45,756 nucleotides of DNA, taken from NCBI GenBank assembly GCA_011800805.1, contig MPNW01000042.1, positions 196,557 to 242,312 of the forward strand. Direction: 5' to 3'. This document shows, piece by piece, positions 23,603-34,746 of this stretch; the first letter of the stretch is position 1; every line of letters starts with the position of its first letter. Origin of the DNA: Hirudo medicinalis. Its lineage: Eukaryota > Annelida > Clitellata > Hirudinida > Hirudinidae. The translations under genes and the position numbers were made by a program. The notes below the pieces were generated by a model. It worked only from the letters and a program-made list of their open reading frames with translations. It ran no database searches and was not told the DNA's origin.

Positions 23603-24469
23603 TCCTCTACTGCGTAATTGAAAGGCATGTGTTTTATATGCGGAAAAGCTGATCTTATTGAGTCGTCTCCTGTTACTTCATGCCTTTGTGTAAATTGATT
23701 TTAAGGTCGCCTGAATGATGGAATTGTTCAACAAACTCAGTTAATTATTCATCAATTCATCATAGAAAAGTTAATAACTTTAAGCAATTCTTTAAGCGGA
23801 GAACGAACTTGGCAAAAAAACTAACCTTGCTTTTCCAAGGTAGGTTCTACCTCCATCCCCTGTAATATCATCGACTCCCTTCTGAGCTTTGGAAATACAA
23901 CATGTCATCAAATTTTCTTACTTCCACCTGATCGCGTCCATCCTTCAGGTGAGCGACGTCACTTACAGATGCTCCATTACAAGATTTATCGAAATCACAT
24001 TATTTACTCAAGAAATATGGGAAAATGACTATTTGACATAAAATGGAATGGTCTCAATTTTGTGTTATCAATAGACTCGCTATTATCAACAGACTAAATT
24101 GCAAATTAGTTTAATGTGACCCACTTCTGAGAAAGCTGATACGTGCGTGACCTGTAACAAATATGTAATCCTCAATAGCTCGTTTGTATTTGACCCTTGT
24201 TAAGACTATGCATTGTTTTGTATATTTTTGTTTATCAGCACTTTTTCCAGATTAAATCAAATAGTCTTCCATAACAAATTTTATTAGGGCGTTTTCAGAT
24301 CTCAAAGTAAAATAAAACTGTTAAGTTTTTATTTTTGAAATTGTTTGCGGCATTGTGTAAATAAATTATGTCAAATTGATTACATAAGTGCAAGCTAATT
24401 AAATTATTTGTGAAATGGTAAGGGACATCTCCTCTCAAATACTTGAAAACAATTAGCCAGTGACCACTG
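23603..24469. promoter_or_regulatory. Divergent BestA/PAP1 intergenic region
   Basis: This is the only spacer between the oppositely transcribed BestA and PAP1, with start codons about 930 bp apart. On the BestA side CATGTG (E-box) abuts a TATAAAAC at about 23,630-23,637, close to the ATG. No coding exon is visible. Confidence 0.45.
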
Positions 24470-24496
24470 CGATCATATGATCGTTTGCCTTAAAAA
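24470..24496 (+). promoter_or_regulatory. PAP1 core promoter: palindromic E-box plus TATA-like box
   Basis: CGATCATATGATCG (24,470-24,483) is a perfect 14-bp palindrome centred on an E-box CATATG. TTAAAAA starts at 24,490, 16 bp after the E-box start and 42 bp before the chosen ATG. The same order and spacing occurs at the other three PAP genes. Confidence 0.65.
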
Positions 24497-24531
24497 CTGG
24501 CGATTAATGCTGAATGACTAAATTTTATGAG

Positions 24532-27160
24532 ATGATGATTTCATTCATTTTTATGGTTTTAAGCCTTTTTGGCGTCCAAGGGCGTCCGGAAATATACACT
24601 CAGCCCGAACAAATTCATCTTTCTTATGGATGTAATAGTCAATTTTTATGTTTAGTTGTTTACTTTAGTTCGTGGAGTCAGCTCCATCATTATGCACATA
24701 TTAAATGTTAATTTCTCATTATTAAGCAAGGATGATTGTGCAGAATATATTTATAGCATAACACATTTTACAGTTTAATTAAGTAACATTGAATCATTGA
24801 ATTTCAGATCGTGAAAGTGAAATTGTTATCACTTGGGTAACATTGGATGATGCAAAAGGAACAATTGTAGAATATGGCAGCCACAAAGGAGGAGTTTTAA
24901 CTAATGTGGTTAAAGGTGCATCAACTGTCTTCAGAGATGATGGTTTGGAAAGACGTAAGCTTCACATTCACAGAGCCACTTTGATAGACTTAGTACCTGG
25001 AGAAGAATATAGTGAGTGTAACTCAAAAGCTTTTTTAAAAGTGATCAAGAATTTGCTTACCTCACATTTGAATACGTCCTCCTAGTTTATCATGTCGGGA
25101 GTGCCTTTGGTGGCTGGAGTGATGTCTTTACCTTCCGAGCCATGAAAAATGGAACCAATTGGAGTCCAACTTTGGTGTTTATCGGAGACATGGGAAATGT
25201 CAATGGCAAATCAACTCCGGCTCTCCAAAGGGAAGTTCAGAAGAAAAAGTTTGATGCCGTTTTTCATGTCGGTTAGAATATTATTATTTATATTAGTTAT
25301 CGACGAGAATGGCTTTTCCCGAAGTACTTTTTTAACATCAACAATTTAGCCATAGAAAATTGAATTGTTTTGCAGGAGATTTTGCTTATGACTTTGATGA
25401 CGTGAGTTTTGAAATATTAATTATGTTATTTAGTGAAGGCATTGTGGAAGTTGGTGGATATTATTTATTTTTGGATTTACATTATTTGTTCAAGGATAAT
25501 GCCAGGGTTGGTGATGCTTACATGAATCAGATCCAGTCTTTTGCTGCATACGTTCCTTACATGACAGTTGTTGGCAACCATGAGATGGCCTAGTTAGTAA
25601 TTATTAATTTTAATTGCACCCATCCAATTAGTTTTATTTAATAGGTTTTATTTTCCTATTTATTCAGCAACTTCTCGAATTACAAGAGCAGATTCACCAT
25701 GCCGGGAGGAGATGGTAACGGAATGTTCTACAGGTTGGTCCTACGAGGTGTTACAGAAATAGGTTGAAATGAGGCACATTGTAATTTCAATTTCAGAATA
25801 CATTTTGATGTAAATAAAATGAATTGGACATGATTGGTAAAATATTTTTTAAATATTATGAAATCTATTTTAAATGTAATTTAAATCAGCATGAATGTTG
25901 GTCCTGTACATCTGATCGCCTTCTCGTCTGAGTTCTACTATTTCACTCAATATGGATCGCATCAGATCATCGAGCAATACAAATGGCTTGAAAGGGATCT
26001 TAAGGTCAGCAGAGATATTTCAAAAATTTGCTCCATTATAGCATCACTCATCTTACTCCAGGAAGCTAACAAACCTGAGAACAGGGCCAAACAGCCTTGG
26101 ATCATTACCATGTGTCACAGACCTTTGTACTGCTCCAACAGCAATGATCCAGAACATTGTGGGAACATGGATAACATGGTAATTACTATTTGAGAAATTG
26201 CTTAAAATAGGATTACCTGGTTTTGATTACCTTTAAAAAGTGTATTTCATTTTGTTTTGATTTATTGTGAATATTTATTCTTTCTAATTCAAGTCGTTTC
26301 GGGATTTTTCGTTGAATGCTTTCATCTCGGAGTTCATTCGATACGTAACCTTCGGCGCAGATCCGGGTGGGAGTGCCGGGAACTCGCGAGTACGGCGTAG
26401 AGGATTTGCTGTACAAGTACGGAGTCGACGTTCACATCCAGGCACACGAGCATTCGTACGAACGTACGTGGCCTGTTTACAATCTCACCGTGAGTAGTTA
26501 CTCACTCAAATGTCGTAAGTGTAAATAAAGCTTATATTTCTTTGAATCTTCAACATTTAGGTCTGCAACGGAACATTTTGGAATCCATACAGAAATCCAA
26601 GAGCTCCCGTTCACATAGTTACCGGATCGGGCGTAAGAAGCGTTTTTTGCGTTACGATGGAAATGATTTAAGAAACAATGTCGTTTGAGGTGCTAAGCGA
26701 ATAAGGAACAGCACGTGGAATTTGTTACCAATAAAAAGTAATTACTAACAAGGAATTAAGGAATTACCACCACCAGATGCATCACTGATCAGTTCATAGA
26801 AATTATTGTCAAATTGATTTTTTTCAGGGATGCAAGGAGGGTGTTGATCCTTTTGTGAAAGCTCCAGCTCCTTGGAGTGCTTTCCAGAGTGATGACTATG
26901 GCTACACAATCATGAAAGTGGCCAATAAGACTCATTTGTTGCTCAGCCAAATATCTGTGGATCAGGTCGATCACGAGTGCTCGTGTAACTCAATGATTTT
27001 ATGATGCTAAATATCGCAGTATTTTGATCAGGGTGGGTCTGTCATTGACTCTATCACCGTCGAGAAGGACATTCACGGAATGGGTTCCTATGACTGCCAC
27101 AAGTTCCATGAATTCCAAGTGAAGCAAGATTTGTTCAAGAAAATTTTCACTAAGCTGTGA
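24532..27160 (+). CDS. PAP1: secreted purple acid phosphatase (ACP7-like)
   Basis: A metallophosphoesterase that hydrolyses phosphomonoesters at a Fe/metal binuclear centre. Twelve exons: 24,532-24,631; 24,808-25,011; 25,086-25,271; 25,376-25,401; 25,495-25,592; 25,668-25,733; 25,890-26,004; 26,062-26,178; 26,361-26,489; 26,561-26,632; 26,828-26,965; 27,032-27,160 (459 aa, in frame throughout). A signal peptide of about 17 residues ([17 protein letters not shown]) precedes [16 protein letters not shown] and a PAP N-terminal (Fn3-like) domain. Metal motifs: GDMG 135-138, GDFAY 164-168, GNHE 199-202, TMCH 281-284, AHEHSYER 332-339. The Ala replacing Gly in the last motif is also seen in PAP4. 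I chose ATG 24,532 because it keeps the 42-44 bp TATA-to-ATG distance and signal length of the paralogues; ATG 24,514 is in frame upstream. The tail is longer than in PAP3. I see no clear AATAAA downstream. Confidence 0.93.
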
Positions 27161-27311
27161 TGGTTTCAGTTAAAACACTTTTTATCCATTTGACTCGGTT
27201 CTTATGTGCATGTAATTAAAATTATTTGATATTTTTTTAGCAATGGTATTTTTCACTTTGCTACTTGTTGCATTCGTTACATCAAAATATGTTACATTGT
27301 TTGAAAACATA

Positions 27312-27431
27312 AAGAAATAATATTGATGGTTGGATGTCTTTAAGAAATAATATTGATGGTTGGATGTCTTTAAGAAATAATATTGGTGGTTGGATGTCTT
27401 TAAGAAATAATATTGGTGGTTGGATGTCTTT
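27312..27431. repeat. 30-bp minisatellite, four copies, 3' of PAP1
   Basis: The unit AAGAAATAATATTGATGGTT followed by GGATGTCTTT is repeated four times. Copies 3 and 4 have GGTGG instead of GATGG. A partial unit follows. It lies 150 bp after the PAP1 stop, so it may be in the 3' UTR. Confidence 0.95.
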
Positions 27432-28681
27432 AAGAGATGGCATTAAAAGCTATTTAAAGCAGTGGCTAAATTTACAAGGTAGTTTTCCTTACCTTATAAG
27501 CCTTAAGGACTGTTAAACCAAATTACTTACTTGCAAACCCTTAGAAGGAAGCAAGGTTTACTATAAAACAGGGATAGTCAACTATGTGAAGGGCCAAATT
27601 TTGTTAATGTCTGGTGACGGGGGGGGGCAGATCTTTTTGGAATCAGTAGGTGTTTTTTACCAGCACCCCATGCCCATAAACTGCCAGTTACTTTTATACA
27701 AACCCCTTCCCCTCCCCCAAGTAATAATGTTAACCCTGATTATTGAGAAAGGAGATAAAATACATTATTGGCTTTGATGTAAGTTGAAGATTTGATTTTA
27801 ATAAATCTGAAAATTTATGTTAGTGATTTTACGTAAATTTGAATATTTCCAATTTCTTCGTGAGATTCACACGAAATAGTCATCTAAGTTCAACAAATTT
27901 TTATAAATCTGAACCTAATGTCGTTACATTAATATGATAACGATTCAGAGTTTGATTATAGTGGCATGTGTTCAAACAGAATTTCAAGACCACTTAATGT
28001 TGATGGTAACTTTCTCTGAAGAGGAAAGTTTTGAGGGCGGAGTGAAACCCGGCTGGATCGGTGTTGGTAATCAAAAGGCGAGAATATTCCAGATCTGTTA
28101 ACAACGTCTACACACCTGCCATCGCACGTCGAGCAGATGATTTGAGGGTCCCCTGGTTGCTGATTTTCATTTTGTTATTTTTTTTTTTATGTGCTCTAGT
28201 ACATTGTGTGAAAAATTGGCCTACGTGATTCTTCTACACAAAAAGTTATCGTCTAAATAATGTAACTGGTCCATATTTACGAAGCGGGCCATTTCACGCC
28301 CCTTGGTGGTTTACCCTTGCTGTAAAGTATACAAAGTAAACATAAAATTTGTTGGGAGTCGGCTTTCGAAGCAGTCAAATGATTGATCAAATTGCTTTTG
28401 CAGTAACGAACACGACAATTTTGGACATTCAAAGTATTTTGGAGAATAGCGACCCAAACGCAAAAGGAACGCATTTCATCTCAAATTTCAGGACCACATT
28501 TCGATTGTCCGAGTATGAACTCATTTCCTTAAAGCGGCAAGACTCTGGTTTTCTCGTGAATTTTCAATAAATATTTTGTTCATTAAATTTATTGTTGATT
28601 ATTCCTTATTTTCTCAGTCATCTTGAATTGAAATTATAATTGGTGATAGTTTCGATTTCTCTTTGTTAATGTTCGCTCGGA
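27432..28681. other. PAP1-PAP2 spacer, left part
   Basis: No supported gene. An open frame at about 28,349-28,570 has no recognised domain or splice context. A small hAT-like fragment is listed separately. Confidence 0.5.
27569..27738. mobile_element. Possible small hAT-type non-autonomous element
   Basis: CAGGGATAGTCAACTATG followed by GAAGGGCCAAATTTTG resembles hAT termini of the CAGGGGT..CAACT..GGGCCA type. The right side ends TTAACCCTG, an imperfect inverted match. I found no convincing 8-bp target duplication, so the boundaries are tentative. It contains an interior G9 run. Confidence 0.35.
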
Positions 28682-28905
28682 CAGGGGCGCACCCAGAATT
28701 TTTTTCGGGTTTTGGTTTTTGAAGATCTTTTTATTTTATAGGTTTTATCTTATCAGAAATGATTTTTCAAATGTTATGCCGCTATTATTTTTAAATATCA
28801 AGATATCGATAATTAAAACCAGCTAAACAATTACATTTATACATTAATTTTTTTATTTACCAATTTTTGGGTGATTAGAACCCAAAACCCTTGGGTTCGC
28901 CACTG
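28682..28905. mobile_element. hAT-type MITE (224 bp) with TIRs and 8-bp TSD
   Basis: The left end CAGGGGCGCACCCAGA and the reverse complement of the right end, CAGTGGCGAACCCAAG, form inverted termini. They are flanked by CGCTCGGA (28,674-28,681) and CACTCGAA (28,906-28,913), an imperfect 8-bp duplication as expected for hAT insertion. The interior is AT-rich and non-coding. Confidence 0.7.
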
Positions 28906-28913
28906 CACTCGAA

Positions 28914-29601
28914 ACATCTAATCAGTTTTAACGAAAATATCAATATGAGTTTCTATAAAGCCTTGAGTGAAGTTCGTTACTCTACTATTCTAAATGTTCT
29001 AAATGTTTAAGTTTGCATACGTGATATTGCAATTATTTCTTAATTTCTTGCTTATTAAATTAAAGCAATTTCAAGGATATGTTAAGAGTGAGCTGAAAGA
29101 ATGTAGTTGGTGATGAATTATCGCACGCAAGCCAATCAACCTTACATCGAAGACTCAACATCACTCATGATCCACGTCTGTCATCACTGACAACTCTACT
29201 CATAATGTTTCAACCGTCAGTTATTCACGATATTTATTGTTAGAAATTACAATTTTTAATTTATCAATAAATTTCTATAAAGGATTTTTCCTATTTATAT
29301 TAATATATTAAGAAATTATGATTATATTAAAATGAATTATAACGTGTCAGTATTAACTCGAAATTATTTAAATTTGTTCCTGTTTAAGCACAAAAACAAC
29401 TAAGTGACTTAAAGTCATAAAATATACTCCAAAATATACTTTACTGCTAAACAACATCTTGACAGCGATTGGAAATTTTACCGGATTCAGATGGTTTCAC
29501 TTTAGTGTAATTAAAATAAAATTTCAATTTCCTTGTAAATTCATCGATTTGACGCTTAATAAACCTGTGGATGATTTATTTACGAAGAAATTTGTTCAAA
29601 G
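28914..29601. other. PAP1-PAP2 spacer, middle part
   Basis: AT-rich sequence. I see no coding exon and no repeat shared with the rest of the window. Confidence 0.5.
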
Positions 29602-29728
29602 TAATAATAATAATAATAATTGTTTTTATATATAATACAATTAATTATATATATATATATTTGTATTAATTATATTTTTTAATTTAAACATTATTATTAA
29701 TAATATATATATATATATATACGATGAT

Positions 29729-29766
<38 letters not shown>

Positions 29767-29797
29767 TGACGATGACAATGATAATGAAAATGATAAT
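29602..29797. repeat. Compound microsatellite block
   Basis: (AAT)n, (TA)n at 29,649-29,662 and 29,704-29,720, then a (GATGAC/GACGAT)n compound repeat from about 29,722 to 29,790. It adjoins the 3' tail of the LINE fragment. Confidence 0.9.
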
Positions 29798-29833
29798 AAT
29801 AATAATAATAATAACAATAACAATAACAATAAC

Positions 29834-29867
<34 letters not shown>

Positions 29868-30290
29868 GTTCATTCATACGGTGCCTTAAGCATGGCGTCA
29901 GAGGCGCCTTGGTTTTCGGTTTAATGTCATCTTGAATAGATGGGTCTTCAACTGACGCTTGAAGAGTTCAAGAGTGGGTTGAGACCGAATGATGGGGGGA
30001 AGGTCGTTCCAGACGGCAGGCGAGGCATGGGCGAAGCCTCGATTGACTATGGATGATCTATGAACTGGTTGGTGTAGATGAATTGCGGAGGATGAACGAA
30101 GGTGGTCGGGGATTTGGCGGCGGTGAATGAGATGGTTGAGATAGGGAGGGTTGGATGTGGCTAAAGTGCGATAGGCGATTAAGGAGATTTTGAAGATGAT
30201 GCGAAGGTGTATAGGCAACCAGTGCAGTTGCATCAGGCATTCAGAGCCGTTAAGGCTGGGATTGAGGAGAACGAGCTTGGCTAGATTATT
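29798..30290 (-). mobile_element. 3' end of a CR1/L2/Jockey-like LINE (minus strand)
   Basis: On the minus strand the peptide contains LHWLPIHLRIIFKISLIAYR and RGFAHASPAVWNDLPPIIRS, then LELFKRQLKTHLF. This is the characteristic C-terminus after the reverse transcriptase in CR1/L2/Jockey-type non-LTR retrotransposons (HWLPV, FKILLLTYK, LWNSLP, FKSHLKTHLF in the family). The stop is at 29,898. A short 3' UTR (CGCCATGCTTAAGGCACC) follows, then a tail of ATT/GTTATT repeats (29,798-29,868), also typical. The element is 5'-truncated at about 30,290. Confidence 0.85.
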
Positions 30291-30583
30291 TGCATTAATC
30301 TATGGCACAATATATTTATATATAATTATGTATTTATATAAAATTATATGTGAACAGCAATTACATAATTATTACATAATCATACAGCTTTATTCTACAA
30401 ATCAATTAATTAAATCAAAAGTTATGAATTTTGACTGAAATCTTTAGTTTTGTATGCCCCCCTGTTTAGCATCTTAACTGATTTCAAATAACATCATCAC
30501 CTTGTCTTCTCATTATAATTTTATGAATACATTAACTCTGTAAACACTTCAATTGAATGTTTAATTAGTTGAGGAGACGCCCG

Positions 30584-30612
30584 TGATCATATGACCGTTC
30601 AATTTATAAAAG
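30584..30612 (+). promoter_or_regulatory. PAP2 core promoter: E-box plus TATA box
   Basis: TGATCATATGACC contains the E-box CATATG (30,588-30,593). TATAAAAG starts at 30,605, 17 bp on, and the ATG lies 44 bp further. The block is virtually identical to that of PAP3. Confidence 0.75.
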
Positions 30613-30648
30613 ATAGACTGGTGTCGTAACGGTTCAGATAACATAGAC

Positions 30649-33434
30649 ATGTTTCTCTTAGCTTTTGTTTTGACACTTGGATGCCTGGGCATCCACGGCC
30701 GACCAGAAGTTTACACCCAGCCTGAACAAATTCATCTCTCTTACGGATGTTAGTGCTTTTTCAATAATTACTCTTTAATAATTTAGGAAAGTGTCACCAA
30801 TCTAATAAATGAGCAATAGTTGCATTGGAACTTAGGCTTTTCTATAAACTTTTATTCTTGGCTGATTTCAGATGATGAAACTCAAATGTTTGTGACATGG
30901 GTAACTAGGGATGATGCCAAAGGTTCCATCGTGGAGTATGGTGCAAAGGAAGGAGGAGTCATGGATAAAGTCTCTGTTGGTTACATGACGGTATTTGAAG
31001 ACAGCGGATATGAAAGGCGAACGATGCAGATCCACCGTGCTACCATGAAGAACCTTGTTCCTGGCCGTGAATACAGTGAGTTATGATTCAGTTACGTAAT
31101 TGAACAAATATGACTGCTTTAGACTATTTTAATCGATCGGACTTGTTTGTCAGTTTATCACGTGGGCAGTCAGACCGGTGGTTGGAGTGGAATTTTCACT
31201 TTCCGTGCCCTGAGAAATGATAGCGAATGGAGTCCGACATTTGCCTTGGTTGGAGACATGGGAAACAGGAGAGGTGTGTCTACCCCTTATCTCCAGAAAG
31301 GAGTTCAGAGCAAGAAATACGACGCTGTTATTCACATTGGTTAGTACTCAAGTCTACTTATAATAAATTGTTCTTAATCAGCACTTCTAATGCCAATGCG
31401 AATAAACGGATTCCATTAATAATTCGTTGTCTGATAAATCTAATATACAATATTAGACAACAATATAAATACAAAATAACAATATATTTAATGCTAATAT
31501 ATTCGAAATTCATTCTAATATTAACAACGTAGCCAATTATTAAATTATTTCCGATGATGTAATAATTTGCATTATATTTGAACAGGTGATTTGGCCTATG
31601 ACTTCGATTTCGTGAGTAAATAACATTTTTGTGTAAATAAATTATTTTGAACATATTACCATTTCTTGTTAACAATTATGTCGATTCCTTAATAGCCAAA
31701 CTTTTTTTAGATCAAAGTTATGAATCGGCTTAAATTTTGACAGAATGAAGGCCGTAGAGGAGATGCTTATATGAATCAAGTTCAGCCTTTTGCTGCCTAC
31801 GCTCCGTACATGACATGCGTAGGAAATCATGAAAGCATGTAGTTAGTGTCCTAAGATTATTAACTTATTAGTGAAAACTTGAAACTACTAATCAATATTA
31901 AGTCGTTGTTACATCAATTCTCTTTTTGACGTTGCATTCATATTTTTCTATCAGCAACTTTTCCAACTACAAAAACAGATTTACCATGCCAGGAGGAGAT
32001 GGACACGGCATATTCTACAGGTAAATGTATGGCGGTACTATATGGCGGTCACTGTAAAAGGGAAATAATTCTTCTTTAATCATTTTAGTTACAAAATTAT
32101 TTACCGGTAGTTAATTGCTTAAATAAATTTGTCAAGCGTAAACATCGGACCCATTCATTTGGTTGCATTTTCCTCGGAATTGTACTACTTCACCATTTAC
32201 GGCCATGGTTTGATTCCTGAGCAATACGAATGGCTGGAAAGAGATTTAAAGGTTAATTTACATTCGCTCAATATTACTTATTATTTATTCAAATTGGCGT
32301 TGGCATACTGAAAAAATGTTTAAATGCATTGAAATAACATAAAATTTACTTCAATTGCCAGGAAGCCAACAAACCTGAGAACAGAGCCAAGCAGCCTTGG
32401 ATTGTCTCCATGTGTCACAGACCTTTGTACTGCTCCAATGATGACGACCATGAACATTGTGCATTCGTCGAAAATAGAGTAAATTTAATTCAATTAACTA
32501 ATTCTCAGTTAAATATTGTATAACAAATATGCACGATCATTTTTTAAATCAGATAAGAGTTGGAATACCAAAAACTCACGAATACAGCATCGAAGATCTC
32601 CTGTACAAGTATGGAGTTGACATTCATTTCCAAGGTCACGAGCATTCATACGAACGCATGTGGCCCGTTTACAACCACACCGTGAGTAAAATCAACCACT
32701 TAAGTACAAAGGTATTTCATGAAATCAATTTTAATTTCATCAGGTTTGTAATGGAACGTCTGAGAACCCTTACAAAAACCCGAGGGCTCCCATTCACATT
32801 CTTTCCGGAGCAGGAGTCAGTATTAGTTAATTACTTTTTATTAGCAGTTATTGAAAGCATAATAATAGTTAATTATTCAATGATGAAAACATCTTTAAAT
32901 ATCGGTGTCTGTAAAAATGCTTCTATTTCAAATAAATTCAGAGTAAACCTAAGGAATTACAAACAATACTTTTCATCAGGGAAATCATGAAACCAAAGAT
33001 GCATTCCTGAAGAATCTTCCACATTGGAGTGCAGCTCAAAGCATGGATTATGGCTACACAATTATGAAAGTCGCCAACAGCACTCACCTTTTCCTTGATC
33101 AAATATCAGTAGAGCAGGTACACTTTAGAGAATTTGAGCTTATTAATAAAGTATTTTCTCCATTCTCTAAATGAGATAGAACGTGAATTGCTACTTTGAA
33201 TTTTGTACTTCAAAACTCTATGCAGTGAGGCTATTAATAGGTCATTCATTTTTTATGGACACGATTTATTTTAATAAGATCGAAACGTTATTTGTTAACT
33301 TTCTAACAATCTCGCAATTTTTCTAGGATGGCAAAGTTATTGACTCCATCGTAGTGGAAAAGCACGCTCGTGGAGCCGGTTTGTACGACTGCCACAAGCA
33401 CCAGGAAGACCAAAGAATCAATAACGTGGAATAA
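30649..33434 (+). CDS. PAP2: secreted purple acid phosphatase (ACP7-like)
   Basis: Twelve exons: 30,649-30,748; 30,872-31,075; 31,154-31,339; 31,586-31,611; 31,744-31,841; 31,955-32,020; 32,137-32,251; 32,362-32,478; 32,553-32,681; 32,744-32,815; 32,980-33,117; 33,327-33,434 (452 aa). The signal peptide MFLLAFVLTLGCLGIHG is followed by [16 protein letters not shown]. All five PAP motifs are canonical: GDMG, GDLAY, GNHE, SMCH and GHEHSYER, at the same residue numbers as in PAP1. This is the most typical active enzyme of the cluster. An AATAAA overlaps the stop codon (33,430) and another lies at 33,480. Apparent stops just after exons, for example TAG after HESM, are intron boundaries (TA|GTTAGT). 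PAP2 sits between PAP1 and PAP3 in the same orientation; the family role is extracellular or vesicular phosphate release. Confidence 0.94.
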
Positions 33435-34617
33435 ACATTTATTTTTTACAATTTATTTCTCATGTTAATTCTAATTTCCAATAAAAGTGTCGCCCTATAC
33501 TGTATTTTTTTGAAAATTAGTTTCATTTTGCTTGGGAAGAAGACTTTGGAAAAAAGAAACATTGGACTTTATCAAAATAAAAACTATTACCATTTTCAGC
33601 CACTTTCAGATAATAAATGTGTTCATGTAATAAAGAAATCGTCACATCCTGATCATCACATTAGTGACGCATTGTGAGAACCAATACGCACGAATGAAAG
33701 TAAACGTTCATAAATTCTATGAAATCCTTGATGGTCATATTACATTTCATATATATCTATATATATATATTCATCAACCACATAAATACAATATCAAGAA
33801 TAAGAGTATTTTATCAGTCTAAATAAACCTGTGAAACTACAGACTGGTTCTCCGTAGTTCATAATTTTCATGCGTCTTTATTTCCCCGAATACACGCCAC
33901 TGCATCACTCCAAATAAGTTTTTGTGTGCGTTCAAATTGCCACATAAATAAAATAAAAATAAAGCTTATTTGTTACATAGTCCCATGTAGGAAGTCCCCT
34001 TCAAGGGAGATAACTCCCCTGGAACTGACCTCAGGAATAATTGATTTTGGTTTTGCCTCATATTTGTTCCAATATGTTATTATATTTGTAAATAAATAAA
34101 TTCAAAAAATAAATAAATAGGTTCAAATTAATCCATGCTATTCAATATATTCAGATTCATACATGTACATCTTTATCCAGTACAAATATTTTCTCCTGAA
34201 GACATTTTTATAAGTTGTTAATGTCCGTTTTACTTAATCTTAAAAAAATAGATTCACATAATAAATTATGTACTGAAATCCTTGCAAAGCTACTGTTGTT
34301 TCAATATAAATTGTTTTCTTCCCATTTAAAACTTACAAATAAAATGGATTTTCGAACAAAATGTCATTTCAGAGACAAACATTTCACTTCATCTGTTAAA
34401 TCTGAAACATCACCTCTGACAACAAACTTGCCAATTTACAAATCTTTGTTTTGCTGAATAAATTATTCGATAATACTTTTAAATATTCACAAATAAGGTT
34501 TCGTTATTCTATTACTTTTTAACATTAATTTTATTTAATTAATTTTATTAATTAATTATTAATTTAAGATCTGATAATCACTGTTATCAAGTATCCATGA
34601 TTTTATTATAATCAAAA
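33435..34617. other. PAP2-PAP3 spacer
   Basis: Non-coding as far as I can see. It contains an R2 repeat copy (listed) and a short TATATA tract near 33,750-33,770. Confidence 0.55.
33895..34037 (+). repeat. Dispersed repeat family R2, copy 2
   Basis: Same family and orientation as 10,752-10,886: CACTCCAAATAAG, GCTTATTTGTTACATAG, CCCATGTAGGAAGTCCCC. It is followed by a GTAAATAAATAAATTC-like AT-rich tail near 34,090, which could be a retroelement 3' end. Confidence 0.6.
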
Positions 34618-34681
34618 ATTATGAATACATTAACTTTGTAAACACTTGAATTGAATGTTTAATTAGTTGAGGAGACGCCCG

Positions 34682-34710
34682 TGATCATATGACCGTTCAA
34701 TTTATAAAAG
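34682..34710 (+). promoter_or_regulatory. PAP3 core promoter: E-box plus TATA box
   Basis: The E-box CATATG is at 34,686-34,691 and TATAAAAG at 34,703, with the ATG 44 bp on. This matches PAP2. The identity extends about 60 bp upstream and through exon 1. Confidence 0.75.
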
Positions 34711-34746
34711 ACAGATTGATGTCGTAACGGTTCAGATAACATAGAC

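Noticed and set aside
24514..24516. Upstream in-frame ATG as the PAP1 start
   Set aside because: It lies only 24 bp after the TATA-like box. ATG 24,532 keeps the 42-44 bp TATA-to-ATG distance and the 17-residue signal peptide of PAP2-4.
25591..25593. TAG after NHEMA in PAP1 (and the same in PAP2, PAP3 and PAP4) as premature stops
   Set aside because: In all four genes the exon ends TA and the intron begins GTTAGT, GTAAGT or GTAATG. Splicing gives TAC AAC and the conserved YNFS-type sequence.
28349..28570. 73-residue ORF in the PAP1-PAP2 spacer
   Set aside because: No recognised domain, no splice or promoter context, and codon pattern not distinct from the surroundings.
29641..29877. Poly-Leu/poly-Ser ORF
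   Set aside because: Arises entirely from AAT/GAT microsatellites.
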